Below are positions 12,171 through 12,173 of a stretch of 12,173 nt of DNA, piece after piece (within the stretch, counting starts at the first letter, position 1; each line of letters starts with the position of its first letter). Source of the DNA: an uncultured Ruminococcus sp. (GTDB taxonomy: Bacteria; Bacillota; Clostridia; Oscillospirales; Acutalibacteraceae); the NCBI GenBank assembly GCA_902797065.1, contig CADBRK010000201.1, forward strand, positions 1-12,173. The letters are read 5' to 3'. The position numbers and the translations under genes were made by a program. Below the pieces are notes generated by a model. That model was not told the origin of the DNA and did no database searches. It was given only the letters and a program-made list of their open reading frames with translations.

Positions 12171-12173
12171 CCC

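Noticed and set aside
12088..12173. A complete IS200/IS605 insertion sequence
   Set aside because: Only end-like hairpins are present; no transposase or TnpB reading frame is in the window, so only a structured repeat is reported.

Overview
The window reads as ordinary core chromosome of a low-to-mid G+C Gram-positive gut-type Clostridia, most like Ruminococcus/Oscillospiraceae. This is inferred from the proteins (RqcH/NFACT, YmdB-type phosphodiesterase, WalJ next to RlmH, a short primary sigma factor beside dnaG), from AGGAGG-type ribosome binding sites, and from dispersed repeats built on CTCCCTC/GAGGGAG palindromes. Twelve protein genes are supported; eleven lie on the minus strand and one on the plus strand. 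No rRNA, tRNA, CRISPR array or complete transposase gene was seen.

Read in the direction of transcription (right to left), the right part holds dnaG (primase), then an 81-residue protein that is only a sigma-70 region 4, then rpoD (primary sigma factor). A dispersed repeat follows, then a small HExxH metallopeptidase gene that ends in its own terminator. murA has a perfect-spacing promoter and a leader of about 165 nt containing an intrinsic terminator. Next come walJ and rlmH (16 nt apart), a second repeat copy with a nested insertion, a DUF1858 CxxC protein gene and the ymdB-like gene.

A lone plus-strand gene for a membrane-anchored DUF3592-like protein converges on ymdB across a bidirectional terminator. 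Beyond a third repeat copy lies the left-hand operon: rqcH (ribosome quality control), a Sfp-type phosphopantetheinyl transferase, and a new gene running off the left edge. These three are joined by two 4-nt ATGA overlaps. The edge gene encodes a Gln/Ser/Asn-rich protein with three imperfect repeats of about 35 residues.

The points most worth attention are: (1) the stand-alone sigma region 4 between dnaG and rpoD, with an altered recognition helix; (2) a family of small inverted-repeat elements (three copies, one interrupted) plus a separate 52-nt palindromic motif, found inside the interrupted copy and again directly upstream of dnaG; (3) intrinsic terminators placed in the murA leader and directly against the ribosome binding sites of ymdB and walJ, suggesting regulated read-through; (4) the repeat protein at the left edge. 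Most genes here are housekeeping genes, and no multi-gene defence or biosynthetic system is visible.
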